This document shows positions 49,209 to 56,281 of a stretch of DNA of 64,000 nucleotides, one piece after another. Origin of the DNA: Erwinia sp. OLFS4 (GTDB lineage Bacteria > Pseudomonadota > Gammaproteobacteria > Enterobacterales > Enterobacteriaceae); NCBI RefSeq assembly GCF_002752165.1, contig NZ_MOMB01000005.1, forward strand, positions 58,442-122,441, given 5' to 3'. Position 1 is the stretch's first letter; each line of letters opens with the position of its first letter. The position numbers and the translations under genes are program-made. Under the pieces are notes generated by a model. That model did no database searches. It was not told the DNA's origin and was given only the letters and a program-made list of their open reading frames with translations.

Positions 49209-49565
49209 ATGAACATTTCGGGACAAGTTATTGAAACACTTGTTGACTGGATTGATCAGCATCTCGATCAGCCACTAAAAATTGATGATGTTGCCCGCCA
49301 TTCTGGTTATTCCAAATGGCATTTACAACGGCTTTTTATGCAGCATCAGGGTGAACCTTTAGGCAGCTATATTCGTAACAGAAAGCTGAGTCTGGCTGCG
49401 GCGGATTTGCGAAATACCGATGATCGGGTATTTGATATCTGCCTGAAATATGGCTTCGATTCACAGCAAACCTTCACGCGGATTTTTAGCCGGATTTATC
49501 ATCAACCCCCTGCCGCTTACCGCAGAGCATTCCATCATAAAACAAACATGCAACGTGCCAGTTGA
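49209..49565 (+). CDS. ramA: AraC/XylS-family multidrug-resistance activator RamA
   Basis: A 118-residue, single-domain AraC protein of the MarA/SoxS/Rob/RamA group that activates acrAB-tolC and lowers porin expression. Its two helix-turn-helix motifs are around IDDVARHSGYSKWHLQRLF and VFDICLKYGFDSQQTFTRIF. It matches RamA rather than MarA or SoxS (WIDQHLDQPL, LGSYIRNRKL, QPPAAYR). The roughly 190-bp leader from the promoter is long and could host an antisense or small RNA, as reported in Salmonella, but I did not identify one. Confidence 0.93.
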   Translation: MNISGQVIETLVDWIDQHLDQPLKIDDVARHSGYSKWHLQRLFMQHQGEPLGSYIRNRKLSLAAADLRNTDDRVFDICLKYGFDSQQTFTRIFSRIYHQPPAAYRRAFHHKTNMQRAS

Positions 49566-49613
49566 AGATGGAAAACTCTGCCGGACTCGCGCCAGCGGGT
49601 AACAAATTTGGTT

Positions 49614-49847
49614 TTAACGCCCGGCGTTACGCAGTTGGGTACAGAACGGGCAGTTACAGCCGTTAACCGAGTGGGCGTCGCAAACGCCGATTTGAAAAGA
49701 ACGGCCGTCAGCCAGCACAATCTTAAACGCCGCAAGACGTTGACTGGCATTATTACCCTCAGGCATGGATACCCTGGCCTGAAATGCGCCGGCTTTACCC
49801 GCTGCCAGGACTAAAACCGCGGCTGAAAGTTGCATTTTGATTTTCAT
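49614..49847 (-). CDS. Small exported Cys-containing protein
   Basis: A 77-residue protein with a signal peptide (about residues 1-22) and a mature domain of about 55 residues containing CDAHSVNGCNCPFC, four closely spaced Cys. No family recognised. Two ATGs at 49847 and 49850 give nearly the same product. It lies convergent to ramA, separated by about 50 bp. Confidence 0.6.
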   Translation of the reverse strand: MKIKMQLSAAVLVLAAGKAGAFQARVSMPEGNNASQRLAAFKIVLADGRSFQIGVCDAHSVNGCNCPFCTQLRNAGR

Positions 49848-50039
49848 CATCTTCTTCCTTACAATCGGTCAGGAGCGGAAAACGTTATAACATAGCCTGC
49901 AGCGGATTGACCAGCGATCATGTTGTGACGCAGCCGGAGCCGATCGGGGTTACACGGCGTTCCGCCAGAGAGACTGCCTGCGGATGATGGCCGTTTTCAC
50001 TGCCAGAACCCCGGTTATCATTATATAAAGGGAATTATT

Positions 50040-50417
50040 ATGTCATTAACGCGCAAAATTTATTCATCTCTTGGTGAGGTGAATTCACCCTATGTGCATG
50101 CTGTAAAACACAATAACACGCTTTATGTCTCGGGTCTGACTGCTTTTGGCAGTGCTGCCCAGGGCGAAGATGTCATCGCTCAGGCGCGGGAGATCTTTCG
50201 CCAGCTAACGGTAATTGCCACTGAGGAAGGATGTAATCTTAGCGCGCTGGTTAAGGTGACTTTGTACCTGACTCAGCTGGAATCACTTTCCGCACTTCGT
50301 ACGCTGCTTTACCAGCAATATGGCGATCATTTACCCGCCAGCACGTTACTGCAGTTCAGCGCGTTATTTTCAGCCGATCTGAAAATTGAAATTGACGCTA
50401 TTCTGGCACTGGATTAG
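50040..50417 (+). CDS. RidA/YjgF-family protein
   Basis: A 125-residue YjgF/RidA-fold protein; members hydrolyse reactive enamine/imine intermediates, but several subfamilies lack this activity. Family features include YVSGLTAFG, VKVTLYLTQLESL and a C-terminal IEIDAILAL. The Arg expected in active RidA (near LARIEIEAIA-like C-termini) is not obvious, so deaminase activity is uncertain. Single gene. Confidence 0.82.
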   Translation: MSLTRKIYSSLGEVNSPYVHAVKHNNTLYVSGLTAFGSAAQGEDVIAQAREIFRQLTVIATEEGCNLSALVKVTLYLTQLESLSALRTLLYQQYGDHLPASTLLQFSALFSADLKIEIDAILALD

Positions 50418-50427
50418 CGCTGTCGTA

Positions 50428-50793
50428 TCAGGGCGGGGCGCTGACCCCGTGGCTGTCAATGCGCATGGCGCAGTGATACAAATCGGCACTGTCGTCTTTT
50501 TCACTGCGGCCATAGTTACCAGGATTAATGCGTCTGCAACTAACCGCCGGGCTGGTTAAATAGATCGAACCGGCCGCCCCCGAACTGATTGCATAACCTT
50601 CCTGCTGCTCAACCTTTTCCAGGTAGTGATAAAGTTGTTTTGACTGGCTGGCGGAGAAGGTCACTACCAGTCCATGATCGTCTTGCACCATTGCTGCGCG
50701 GGCAGTATCGGATTCTGCCGCCTGTACGTCGCAACTAAGCAGCGTTAACAGGCTAACGACAACCCACCGAGCCGTTAAGAAATCTGGTTTCAT
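50428..50793 (-). CDS. Small exported protein of unknown function
   Basis: A 121-residue protein with a signal peptide (LLTLLSCDVQAAE, cleaved near residue 26). The mature region has two well-separated Cys (SCRRINPG and YHCAMRID) that may form a disulfide. I recognise no family. ATG 50793 has GGA at good spacing; ATG 50799 is also in frame. Confidence 0.55.
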   Translation of the reverse strand: MKPDFLTARWVVVSLLTLLSCDVQAAESDTARAAMVQDDHGLVVTFSASQSKQLYHYLEKVEQQEGYAISSGAAGSIYLTSPAVSCRRINPGNYGRSEKDDSADLYHCAMRIDSHGVSAPP

Positions 50794-51030
50794 AATCATT
50801 CCGTGAGAGGTGTGATGAAAGATATTAACGCCTTAATAATCGCTTTCTTTCAAGCAAAAAAATAACTTAGCTGCTGACTGTATTGATCTGTTTCTTTCAT
50901 TGGTATTTGCTATCAAATCCGCAAAAACAATATAACATTATGATATTTAATCATAAATCATTATCCTGCGCACAACATTTGTCCAACCTGTTTTCTACAC
51001 AGACTATGCTAAAAATATAGCAAATGGTAT

Positions 51031-51052
51031 AAAGTATAGCCTTTGCTATTTC
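51031..51052. promoter_or_regulatory. MntR-type operator upstream of sitA
   Basis: Read on the minus strand the site is GAAATAGCAAAGGCTATACTTT, close to the enteric MntR box (AACATAGCAAAGGCTATGTT as I remember it). It ends 22 bp before the sitA start. A second related half, TATAGCAAATGGTATA, is directly upstream (about 51016-51031). Manganese-dependent repression of sit is expected. Confidence 0.75.
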
Positions 51053-51074
51053 AACCCTGTGGAGATCAACAGTC

Positions 51075-51992
51075 ATGTACGACCGAAAGAAACCAAACAC
51101 GTTGTTGCTCGCTGTACTGATATTGCTTAGCAGCAGTGGTTCTGCCTGGGCTGCTGGTAAATTCAAAGTAGTCACAACATTTACCGTTATTGCTGATATG
51201 GCAAAAAACGTCGCAGGTGATGCGGCAGAGGTCAGTTCAATTACCAAGCCTGGTGCAGAAATCCATGAATATCAGCCAACGCCAGGAGACATTAAGCGGG
51301 CGCAGGGTGCACAGCTTATTCTGGCAAACGGGCTGAATCTTGAATTGTGGTTCAAACGTTTTTATCAGCATCTGAATGGCGTGCCGGAAGTGGTTGTCAC
51401 CACGGGCGTCAAACCAATGGGAATTACGGAAGGTCCCTACAACGGTAAACCCAATCCCCATGCTTGGATGTCCCCAGATAATGCCCTGATCTATGTTGAT
51501 AACATCCGGGATGCCCTGATGAAATATGATCCGCAACATGCTGTGATTTACCAGCAGAACGCCACGATTTATAAGAAAAAAATCATCAGTACGCTGGAGC
51601 CGTTGAGAAAAGAGGTGGCTGAAATTCCGCAGAATAAGCGCTGGCTGGTTTCCAGTGAAGGGGCTTTCTCCTACCTTGCGCGCGATCTGGGTATGAAAGA
51701 GCTTTATTTGTGGCCGATTAATGCCGATCAGCAGGGAACACCACAACAGGTACGCAAAGTGGTGGACCGGGTAAAAAAAGACCATATACCAGCCGTGTTT
51801 AGCGAAAGCACGATATCCGATAAACCGGCCAGGCAGGTTGCCCGGGAAACCGGCGCGCTATACGGCGGTGTACTCTACGTTGATTCACTCAGTGCCAGTG
51901 ACGGACCGGTACCAACCTATATCGACTTACTCAAGGTCACAACCGGCACCGTTGTCGAGGGTATTAAAGCGGGGATGAAGGATAAATCATGA
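51075..51992 (+). CDS. sitA: Manganese/iron ABC transporter, periplasmic binding protein SitA
   Basis: Cluster A-I metal-binding lipoprotein-like or soluble periplasmic protein, 305 residues as in Salmonella SitA. A signal peptide ends near SAWAAG. Metal ligands are predicted in HEYQPTPGD (His), [10 protein letters not shown] (His), SSEGAFSYL (Glu) and [10 protein letters not shown] (Asp). First gene of the sitABCD operon; the stop overlaps the sitB start as ATGA. Confidence 0.96.
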   Translation: MYDRKKPNTLLLAVLILLSSSGSAWAAGKFKVVTTFTVIADMAKNVAGDAAEVSSITKPGAEIHEYQPTPGDIKRAQGAQLILANGLNLELWFKRFYQHLNGVPEVVVTTGVKPMGITEGPYNGKPNPHAWMSPDNALIYVDNIRDALMKYDPQHAVIYQQNATIYKKKIISTLEPLRKEVAEIPQNKRWLVSSEGAFSYLARDLGMKELYLWPINADQQGTPQQVRKVVDRVKKDHIPAVFSESTISDKPARQVARETGALYGGVLYVDSLSASDGPVPTYIDLLKVTTGTVVEGIKAGMKDKS

Positions 51993-52816
51993 ATACGGCT
52001 AACGCGGCGGGCATTGCCGTTTCCGATGTCACCGTCACTTATCGCAATGGTCATACCGCACTTCGCTCGGCAACCTTTCAGGTGCCAGCCGGCGCTATCG
52101 CCGCGTTAGTAGGCGTTAATGGCTCCGGTAAATCGACGCTGTTTAAAGCAATAATGGGATTTGTTCGGCCGGCCTCAGGAAGCATCGCCGTGCTCGGCCT
52201 GACAACACGTCAGGCCTTGCGAAAAAATCTTGTCGCCTATGTTCCCCAGGCAGAAGAAGTGGACTGGTCGTTTCCGGTGCTGGTCGAAGATGTTGTCATG
52301 ATGGGACGTTATGGGCATATGGGGGTATTGCGCATTCCGGCCGCCGCCGATAAACGCAGTGTCACTGAGGCGCTGGAACGCGTCGATATGCTGGCTTTTC
52401 GCCGGCGCCAGATAGGTGAGTTGTCAGGAGGACAGAAAAAGCGGGTTTTTCTTGCCAGAGCCATTGCTCAGCAGGGGCAGCTAATTTTGCTTGATGAACC
52501 TTTTACCGGGGTTGACGTTAAGACCGAAGCAAAAATAATCAGCCTGCTGCATGAATTACGTGAAGAGGGCAAAACCATGTTGGTTTCTACCCATAATCTT
52601 GGTTCAGTTAAAGGGTTTTGTGACTTTAGCGTGATGGTGAAAGGCACGGTGCTGGCAAGCGGACCGACTGAAACAACCTTCACTATGGAAAACCTTGAAC
52701 GCACTTTTGACGGTGTATTGCGTCAGGTCGTACTGAGCGGTTCCGGCGAGCGCATTATTACTGATGATGAACGGCCGTTTATTTCACAGCGCAGTGCACC
52801 GCAGGAAGGGAACTGA
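51989..52816 (+). CDS. sitB: Manganese/iron ABC transporter, ATP-binding protein SitB
   Basis: ATPase of 275 residues with Walker [10 protein letters not shown], signature LSGGQKKR and Walker [13 protein letters not shown]. It energises import by the SitCD permeases. It overlaps sitA by 4 bp and is 2 bp from sitC. Confidence 0.96.
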   Translation: MNTANAAGIAVSDVTVTYRNGHTALRSATFQVPAGAIAALVGVNGSGKSTLFKAIMGFVRPASGSIAVLGLTTRQALRKNLVAYVPQAEEVDWSFPVLVEDVVMMGRYGHMGVLRIPAAADKRSVTEALERVDMLAFRRRQIGELSGGQKKRVFLARAIAQQGQLILLDEPFTGVDVKTEAKIISLLHELREEGKTMLVSTHNLGSVKGFCDFSVMVKGTVLASGPTETTFTMENLERTFDGVLRQVVLSGSGERIITDDERPFISQRSAPQEGN

Positions 52817-52818
52817 CG

Positions 52819-53691
52819 ATGACAACCTTGCTGGAACCTTTTCAATATCAGTACATGCTCAATGCAATGTGGGTATCGGCGGTCGTTGGCGGACTTTGTG
52901 CTTTTCTCTCCTGTTATCTGATGCTTAAAGGCTGGTCCTTGATTGGTGACGCGCTTTCACACTCGATTGTGCCAGGGGTTGCCGGAGCCTGGATGCTGGG
53001 ATTACCTTTTGCGCTGGGAGCCTTCATATCCGGTGGTCTGGCGGCCGGCAGCATGTTATTTCTCAATCAGCGCACGCGTCTGAAAGAAGATGCCATTATC
53101 GGGTTAATTTTTTCCTCTTTTTTTGGTCTGGGATTGTTTATTGTTTCGCTTAATCCCACGGCAGTGAATGTTCAGACCATTGTGCTGGGCAATATCCTGG
53201 CGATCGCGCCTGCCGATATATTACAACTGGCCATTATCGGTGGGGTTTCCATCATCGTGCTGTTTTTTAAATGGAAAGATCTGATGGTGACATTTTTTGA
53301 TGAAAATCATGCGCGCACCATCGGTTTACGTACCCGCTGGCTGAAACTGATTTTCTTCACGCTGCTGGCGGCTTCTACAGTAGCCGCAATGCAAACCGTT
53401 GGTGCATTTTTGGTTATTTGTCTGGTCGTGACCCCTGGCGCAACCGCCTGGATGTTCTCCGATCGTTTTCCTCATTTGTTGTGTATCGCTGTCACTATTG
53501 GCAGTGTTACCAGCTTTTTCGGTGCCTGGGCCAGTTACTACCTTGATGGGGCGACCGGCGGCATTATCGTGGTTGCCCAGACAATCCTTTTTCTGCTTGC
53601 GTTTATTTTTGCGCCGACGCACGGGCTGCTGGCGGGTCGCCGACGTAACCGGCGCGCTTCAGGAGGGCGACATGCTGACAATGCTGCTTGA
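52819..53691 (+). CDS. sitC: Manganese/iron ABC transporter permease SitC
   Basis: ABC-3 family permease of 290 residues with about eight membrane helices; GDALSHSIVPGVAGAWMLG is the family hallmark near the N-terminus. The C-terminal tail is basic (GRRRNRRASGGRH). It overlaps sitD by 20 bp. Confidence 0.95.
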   Translation: MTTLLEPFQYQYMLNAMWVSAVVGGLCAFLSCYLMLKGWSLIGDALSHSIVPGVAGAWMLGLPFALGAFISGGLAAGSMLFLNQRTRLKEDAIIGLIFSSFFGLGLFIVSLNPTAVNVQTIVLGNILAIAPADILQLAIIGGVSIIVLFFKWKDLMVTFFDENHARTIGLRTRWLKLIFFTLLAASTVAAMQTVGAFLVICLVVTPGATAWMFSDRFPHLLCIAVTIGSVTSFFGAWASYYLDGATGGIIVVAQTILFLLAFIFAPTHGLLAGRRRNRRASGGRHADNAA

Positions 53692-54535
53692 ACCATTCCA
53701 TTTCGGTTTTATGAACAGCGCGTTGTGGATCGCGCTGCTGGTTGCCATCCCCTGCGCGCTTCTTTCGGTGTTTTTAGTGCTGAAAGGCTGGGCGCTGTTG
53801 GGTGATGCTATGAGTCACGCTGTGTTTCCTGGCATTGTACTGGCATGGTTGCTGGGGTTGCCGCTGGGTGCAGGGGCTTTTGTCGCCGGCTTGTTCTGTG
53901 CACTAACCACCGGTTATCTGAAAGAACATAGCCGGATAAAGCAGGATACCCTGATGGGGATTGTCTTTTCCGGTATGTTTGCCAGCGGCCTGATCCTGTA
54001 TATTGCAATGAAGCCCGGGGTGCATCTCGACCATATTTTATTTGGTGACATGCTCGGTATCACACCGGATGATAGCCAGCAGACGCTGATCATCGCCGTG
54101 CTGGTTGCTGGCATCATTGCGGTGAAATGGCGTGATTTTTTGCTATTTTGCTTTGATTTTCAGCAGGCAAAAGCCTGCGGATTACCCACCACATGGCTGC
54201 ATTATGGTTTACTCAGTATGGTATCGCTTACCATCGTCGCCACGCTCAAATCTGTCGGTATTATTTTGTCAGTGTCTCTGCTGATTGCGCCGGGCGCAAT
54301 AGCTGTTTTACTTACTCAGCGTTTCCAGCGGGCATTGCTGTTTGCGGTGGTGATATCGGTGGTTATCTCGCTGACTGGGGTTTACCTTTCTTTCTTTATT
54401 GACAGTGCGCCAGCGCCAACCATTGTTGTACTGTTTGCCGTTGTTTTTGTTATCACATTTCTGCTTTCCAGTCTTCGTGCCAGACGGCTGGAGCGAGTAC
54501 GACATAGTGGGCACGAAACGTGCAATGCTGATTAA
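53672..54535 (+). CDS. sitD: Manganese/iron ABC transporter permease SitD
   Basis: Second ABC-3 permease, 287 residues, paralogous to SitC (GDAMSHAVFPGIVLAWLLG). I start at ATG 53672 after AGGAGGG inside the 3' end of sitC; the frame is open 58 codons further up, but that part lies within sitC. No strong terminator follows it. Confidence 0.95.
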   Translation: MLTMLLEPFHFGFMNSALWIALLVAIPCALLSVFLVLKGWALLGDAMSHAVFPGIVLAWLLGLPLGAGAFVAGLFCALTTGYLKEHSRIKQDTLMGIVFSGMFASGLILYIAMKPGVHLDHILFGDMLGITPDDSQQTLIIAVLVAGIIAVKWRDFLLFCFDFQQAKACGLPTTWLHYGLLSMVSLTIVATLKSVGIILSVSLLIAPGAIAVLLTQRFQRALLFAVVISVVISLTGVYLSFFIDSAPAPTIVVLFAVVFVITFLLSSLRARRLERVRHSGHETCNAD

Positions 54536-54699
54536 CTGGGCTGCTGCAGTCAATGTAGGACCAGTATGGCAGGAGATTTACTCAGTCGGCCACAATAATC
54601 ATTAGCGAATAATTATAATATAATTAAACGAGTTTTAAATAAAAGCGGGTTATTTAAAATTAATATTAAACAATTATAAAACGAAATGGATAAAACATT

Positions 54700-54775
54700 A
54701 AAAAAAACGCCATCCGAGAATGGCGAACGAAACGAAATGAAAAAAATTGCAGTGTATTTAATTGCTCAGGTCTTT
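54700..54775 (-). ncRNA. Candidate FNR-controlled small RNA
   Basis: On the minus strand, an FNR-type palindrome is followed by AATAAT at 54788-54783 as a -10 box, a predicted start near 54775, and an intrinsic terminator: CGCCAT-TCTCGG-ATGGCG and eight T ending at 54700. This gives an RNA of about 76 nt. Between lies an unstructured 5' part (GACCTGAGCAATT) and a U-rich, C/U/G segment before the stem, which resembles Hfq-binding small RNAs. There is no open frame of note. By eye it does not resemble FnrS, RyhB or other small RNAs I know. No transcript is proven. Confidence 0.6.
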
Positions 54776-54809
54776 CGGGAGTATTATTACCTGAATAAAT
54801 TTATAAAAC

Positions 54810-54823
54810 TTGACATAGATCAA
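54810..54823. promoter_or_regulatory. FNR-type binding site
   Basis: TTGACATAGATCAA on the plus strand (TTGATCTATGTCAA on the minus) matches the FNR consensus TTGAT-N4-ATCAA at 9 of 10 positions. Its centre lies 41.5 bp before the predicted minus-strand start at 54775, the classical position for FNR-activated class II promoters. On the plus strand the same spacing meets only a poor -10 (CTCAAT). Confidence 0.7.
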
Positions 54824-55027
54824 CCTTTCACGGCTGTTATTTAAACTCAATCTAAATAGCCAGCAGTTAGAACACTGAAAAATGTCGGCTATGCGTTATC
54901 CATACGTGGAGATACAAACAAGAACAACAATGATTCAACAGTGTGTAAAATAACATGTTTTTCTTATATTATCTTAAGTTAAATCCTTATTTCAATGAGT
55001 TAATGATTAATTATTCAGGTGCTAGCT

Positions 55028-55636
55028 ATGTGTAATATTATTATTGAAAATGATATTAAGTTACTTTTTCGGGCCGATAGTCGTTCGCCTGAAGTTATCA
55101 AAAAAATCGGTGGTTTCTCTCAATCCCTTTCAATTGATACTGATGGAACATTAGGGAGGTTTCAAAACAATAAAGCTATTGAGCCAATTATTTATGTTGC
55201 GGAAACCTTTGGTGGCATGAGGCGTTTCGCTGAAAAAATGCCCGGTGAACGATATTACTATCAGATAAATAGTGAAGGATTAAACGTGGCCCGATATAGA
55301 AAGAATTGTGAAACTACTTTAGGCAGACGCAATCTTGCATTACATTTAAAAACGCAGAAAGTACTTATGAATAAAGTCATAGGTGAAGGTTGGGAAAAAA
55401 TGTCTGACAAAGATATCAGGATCGTGTTAACTAAGGGCAGACACGGCGAAGTGTCATGGTTTGATCTGACCACAAATGTGGACGAATGCCACATTATTGG
55501 CTCTGTAAGCCAGTTACATAACACCACGTTACCTTATGCCTATGATTCATATCCTATCATTGTTGGCACTGACAGGATTGTATATGTTGGCAACAAAAGC
55601 ACAGGAAAATCGCCTGATCCTGAGAAATTAGGTTAA
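55028..55636 (+). CDS. Candidate mono-ADP-ribosyltransferase (enterotoxin A / pertussis S1-like)
   Basis: A 202-residue protein, markedly AT-rich. LLFRADSRSPEVIKKIGGF (residues 12-30) closely matches the N-terminal NAD-binding segment of heat-labile enterotoxin and cholera toxin A (YRADSRPPDEI..GG); Arg15 equals the essential toxin Arg7. YYYQINSEGLNV (76-87) resembles the toxin YYIYVIATAPNMFNV strand, and GEVSWF places Glu141 like catalytic Glu112. Differences are YVAET (56-60) where toxins have YVSTS, and His139 instead of the first Glu of ExE. No signal peptide, no B-subunit gene, no membrane segment, so delivery is unclear. ATG 55028 has AGG upstream; GTG 55019 is in frame. Function is inferred from motifs only. 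Confidence 0.7.
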   Translation: MCNIIIENDIKLLFRADSRSPEVIKKIGGFSQSLSIDTDGTLGRFQNNKAIEPIIYVAETFGGMRRFAEKMPGERYYYQINSEGLNVARYRKNCETTLGRRNLALHLKTQKVLMNKVIGEGWEKMSDKDIRIVLTKGRHGEVSWFDLTTNVDECHIIGSVSQLHNTTLPYAYDSYPIIVGTDRIVYVGNKSTGKSPDPEKLG

Positions 55637-56281
55637 AAACGCATTTCACTGATTAAATGACGTTAGTGAAGTGATTCATGTTAATGCGTACGCTTTTTCA
55701 TATGTTATCACGCATATAATACGTGTGATCTTGTTTGTTATTCCGGAATTGCGCGGGGTTGCCTGGCAAATCTCTGCCTGCTGGTATAGTGGGCGATATC
55801 AGGATATGAAAAATGATAACCAGGATTTATTTATGTAATTAAGTATGTTGGTATGATGTAAGTGCTTGCGGCGTGTTAACCATCTTAGATATCAGGAGTA
55901 TGGCAGAATTGATGTTCTGCCATACCGGATGTATCGCCAGCAGACAGGGTAAAAAGCCTTATCTGTTGCGGGATAATAAAATAAATGACACCGTTTTCAG
56001 GCATATAATAAAGAAACTAATTATTTAGCTGCATCTGATTCTACCGGGGAATTTAATCTTTTTAATGTCACAATCGATATAACAAAATTCGTTGAATAAT
56101 TGTTGATAAAAACACTGGGTGAGTTTACCCTATCAGGGATATAATTAATTACATCTTCAACTTTAGTTGTTTCTATTTGATTCTAATATAATGTTAACCT
56201 GATTCATCGCCCTTTAAAGTCTGGCGATGTTTTATCCGCCGGTTTCATGCATGTCGCTACCAATTATGTGAGTAATAAATT
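55637..56281. other. Non-coding region before the NRPS-like gene
   Basis: 645 AT-rich bases with no gene. At the left, nested stems (CGCATT 55640-55645 with AATGCG 55683-55688, and TTCACT with AGTGAA inside) followed by a CTTTTTC run probably terminate the preceding gene. A perfect 11-bp inverted repeat lies at 55898-55925. GATATCAGGA occurs twice (about 55795 and 55888). The rest is the long leader of the gene at 56282. Confidence 0.5.
55898..55925. repeat. Perfect 11-bp inverted repeat
   Basis: GTATGGCAGAA and TTCTGCCATAC are separated by TTGATG. There is no T-run after it on either strand, so it is not a standard terminator; an operator for a dimeric regulator or an RNA leader structure ahead of the NRPS-like gene are the simplest readings. 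Confidence 0.7.

Larger units (their letters stand above)
54536..55027. other. Low-GC region between sitD and the ADP-ribosyltransferase-like gene
   Basis: About 490 bases, strongly AT-rich compared with the sit genes, with no protein-coding gene. It holds a minus-strand terminator (54700-54725), a promoter-like segment and an FNR-type palindrome (54810-54823), described separately as a small RNA gene. The last 60 bases are the leader of the gene at 55028. Confidence 0.6.

Noticed and set aside
50948..50965. Possible Fur box upstream of sitA
   Set aside because: Only the right half (ATAAATCATTATC) fits the Fur consensus; the left half does not, and the site is over 100 bp from the start codon. 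Not listed as a feature.
54810..55027. FNR site driving the toxin-like gene on the plus strand
   Set aside because: At the FNR-dependent spacing the plus strand has only CTCAAT as -10, and the leader would be about 170 nt; the minus-strand promoter fits much better.
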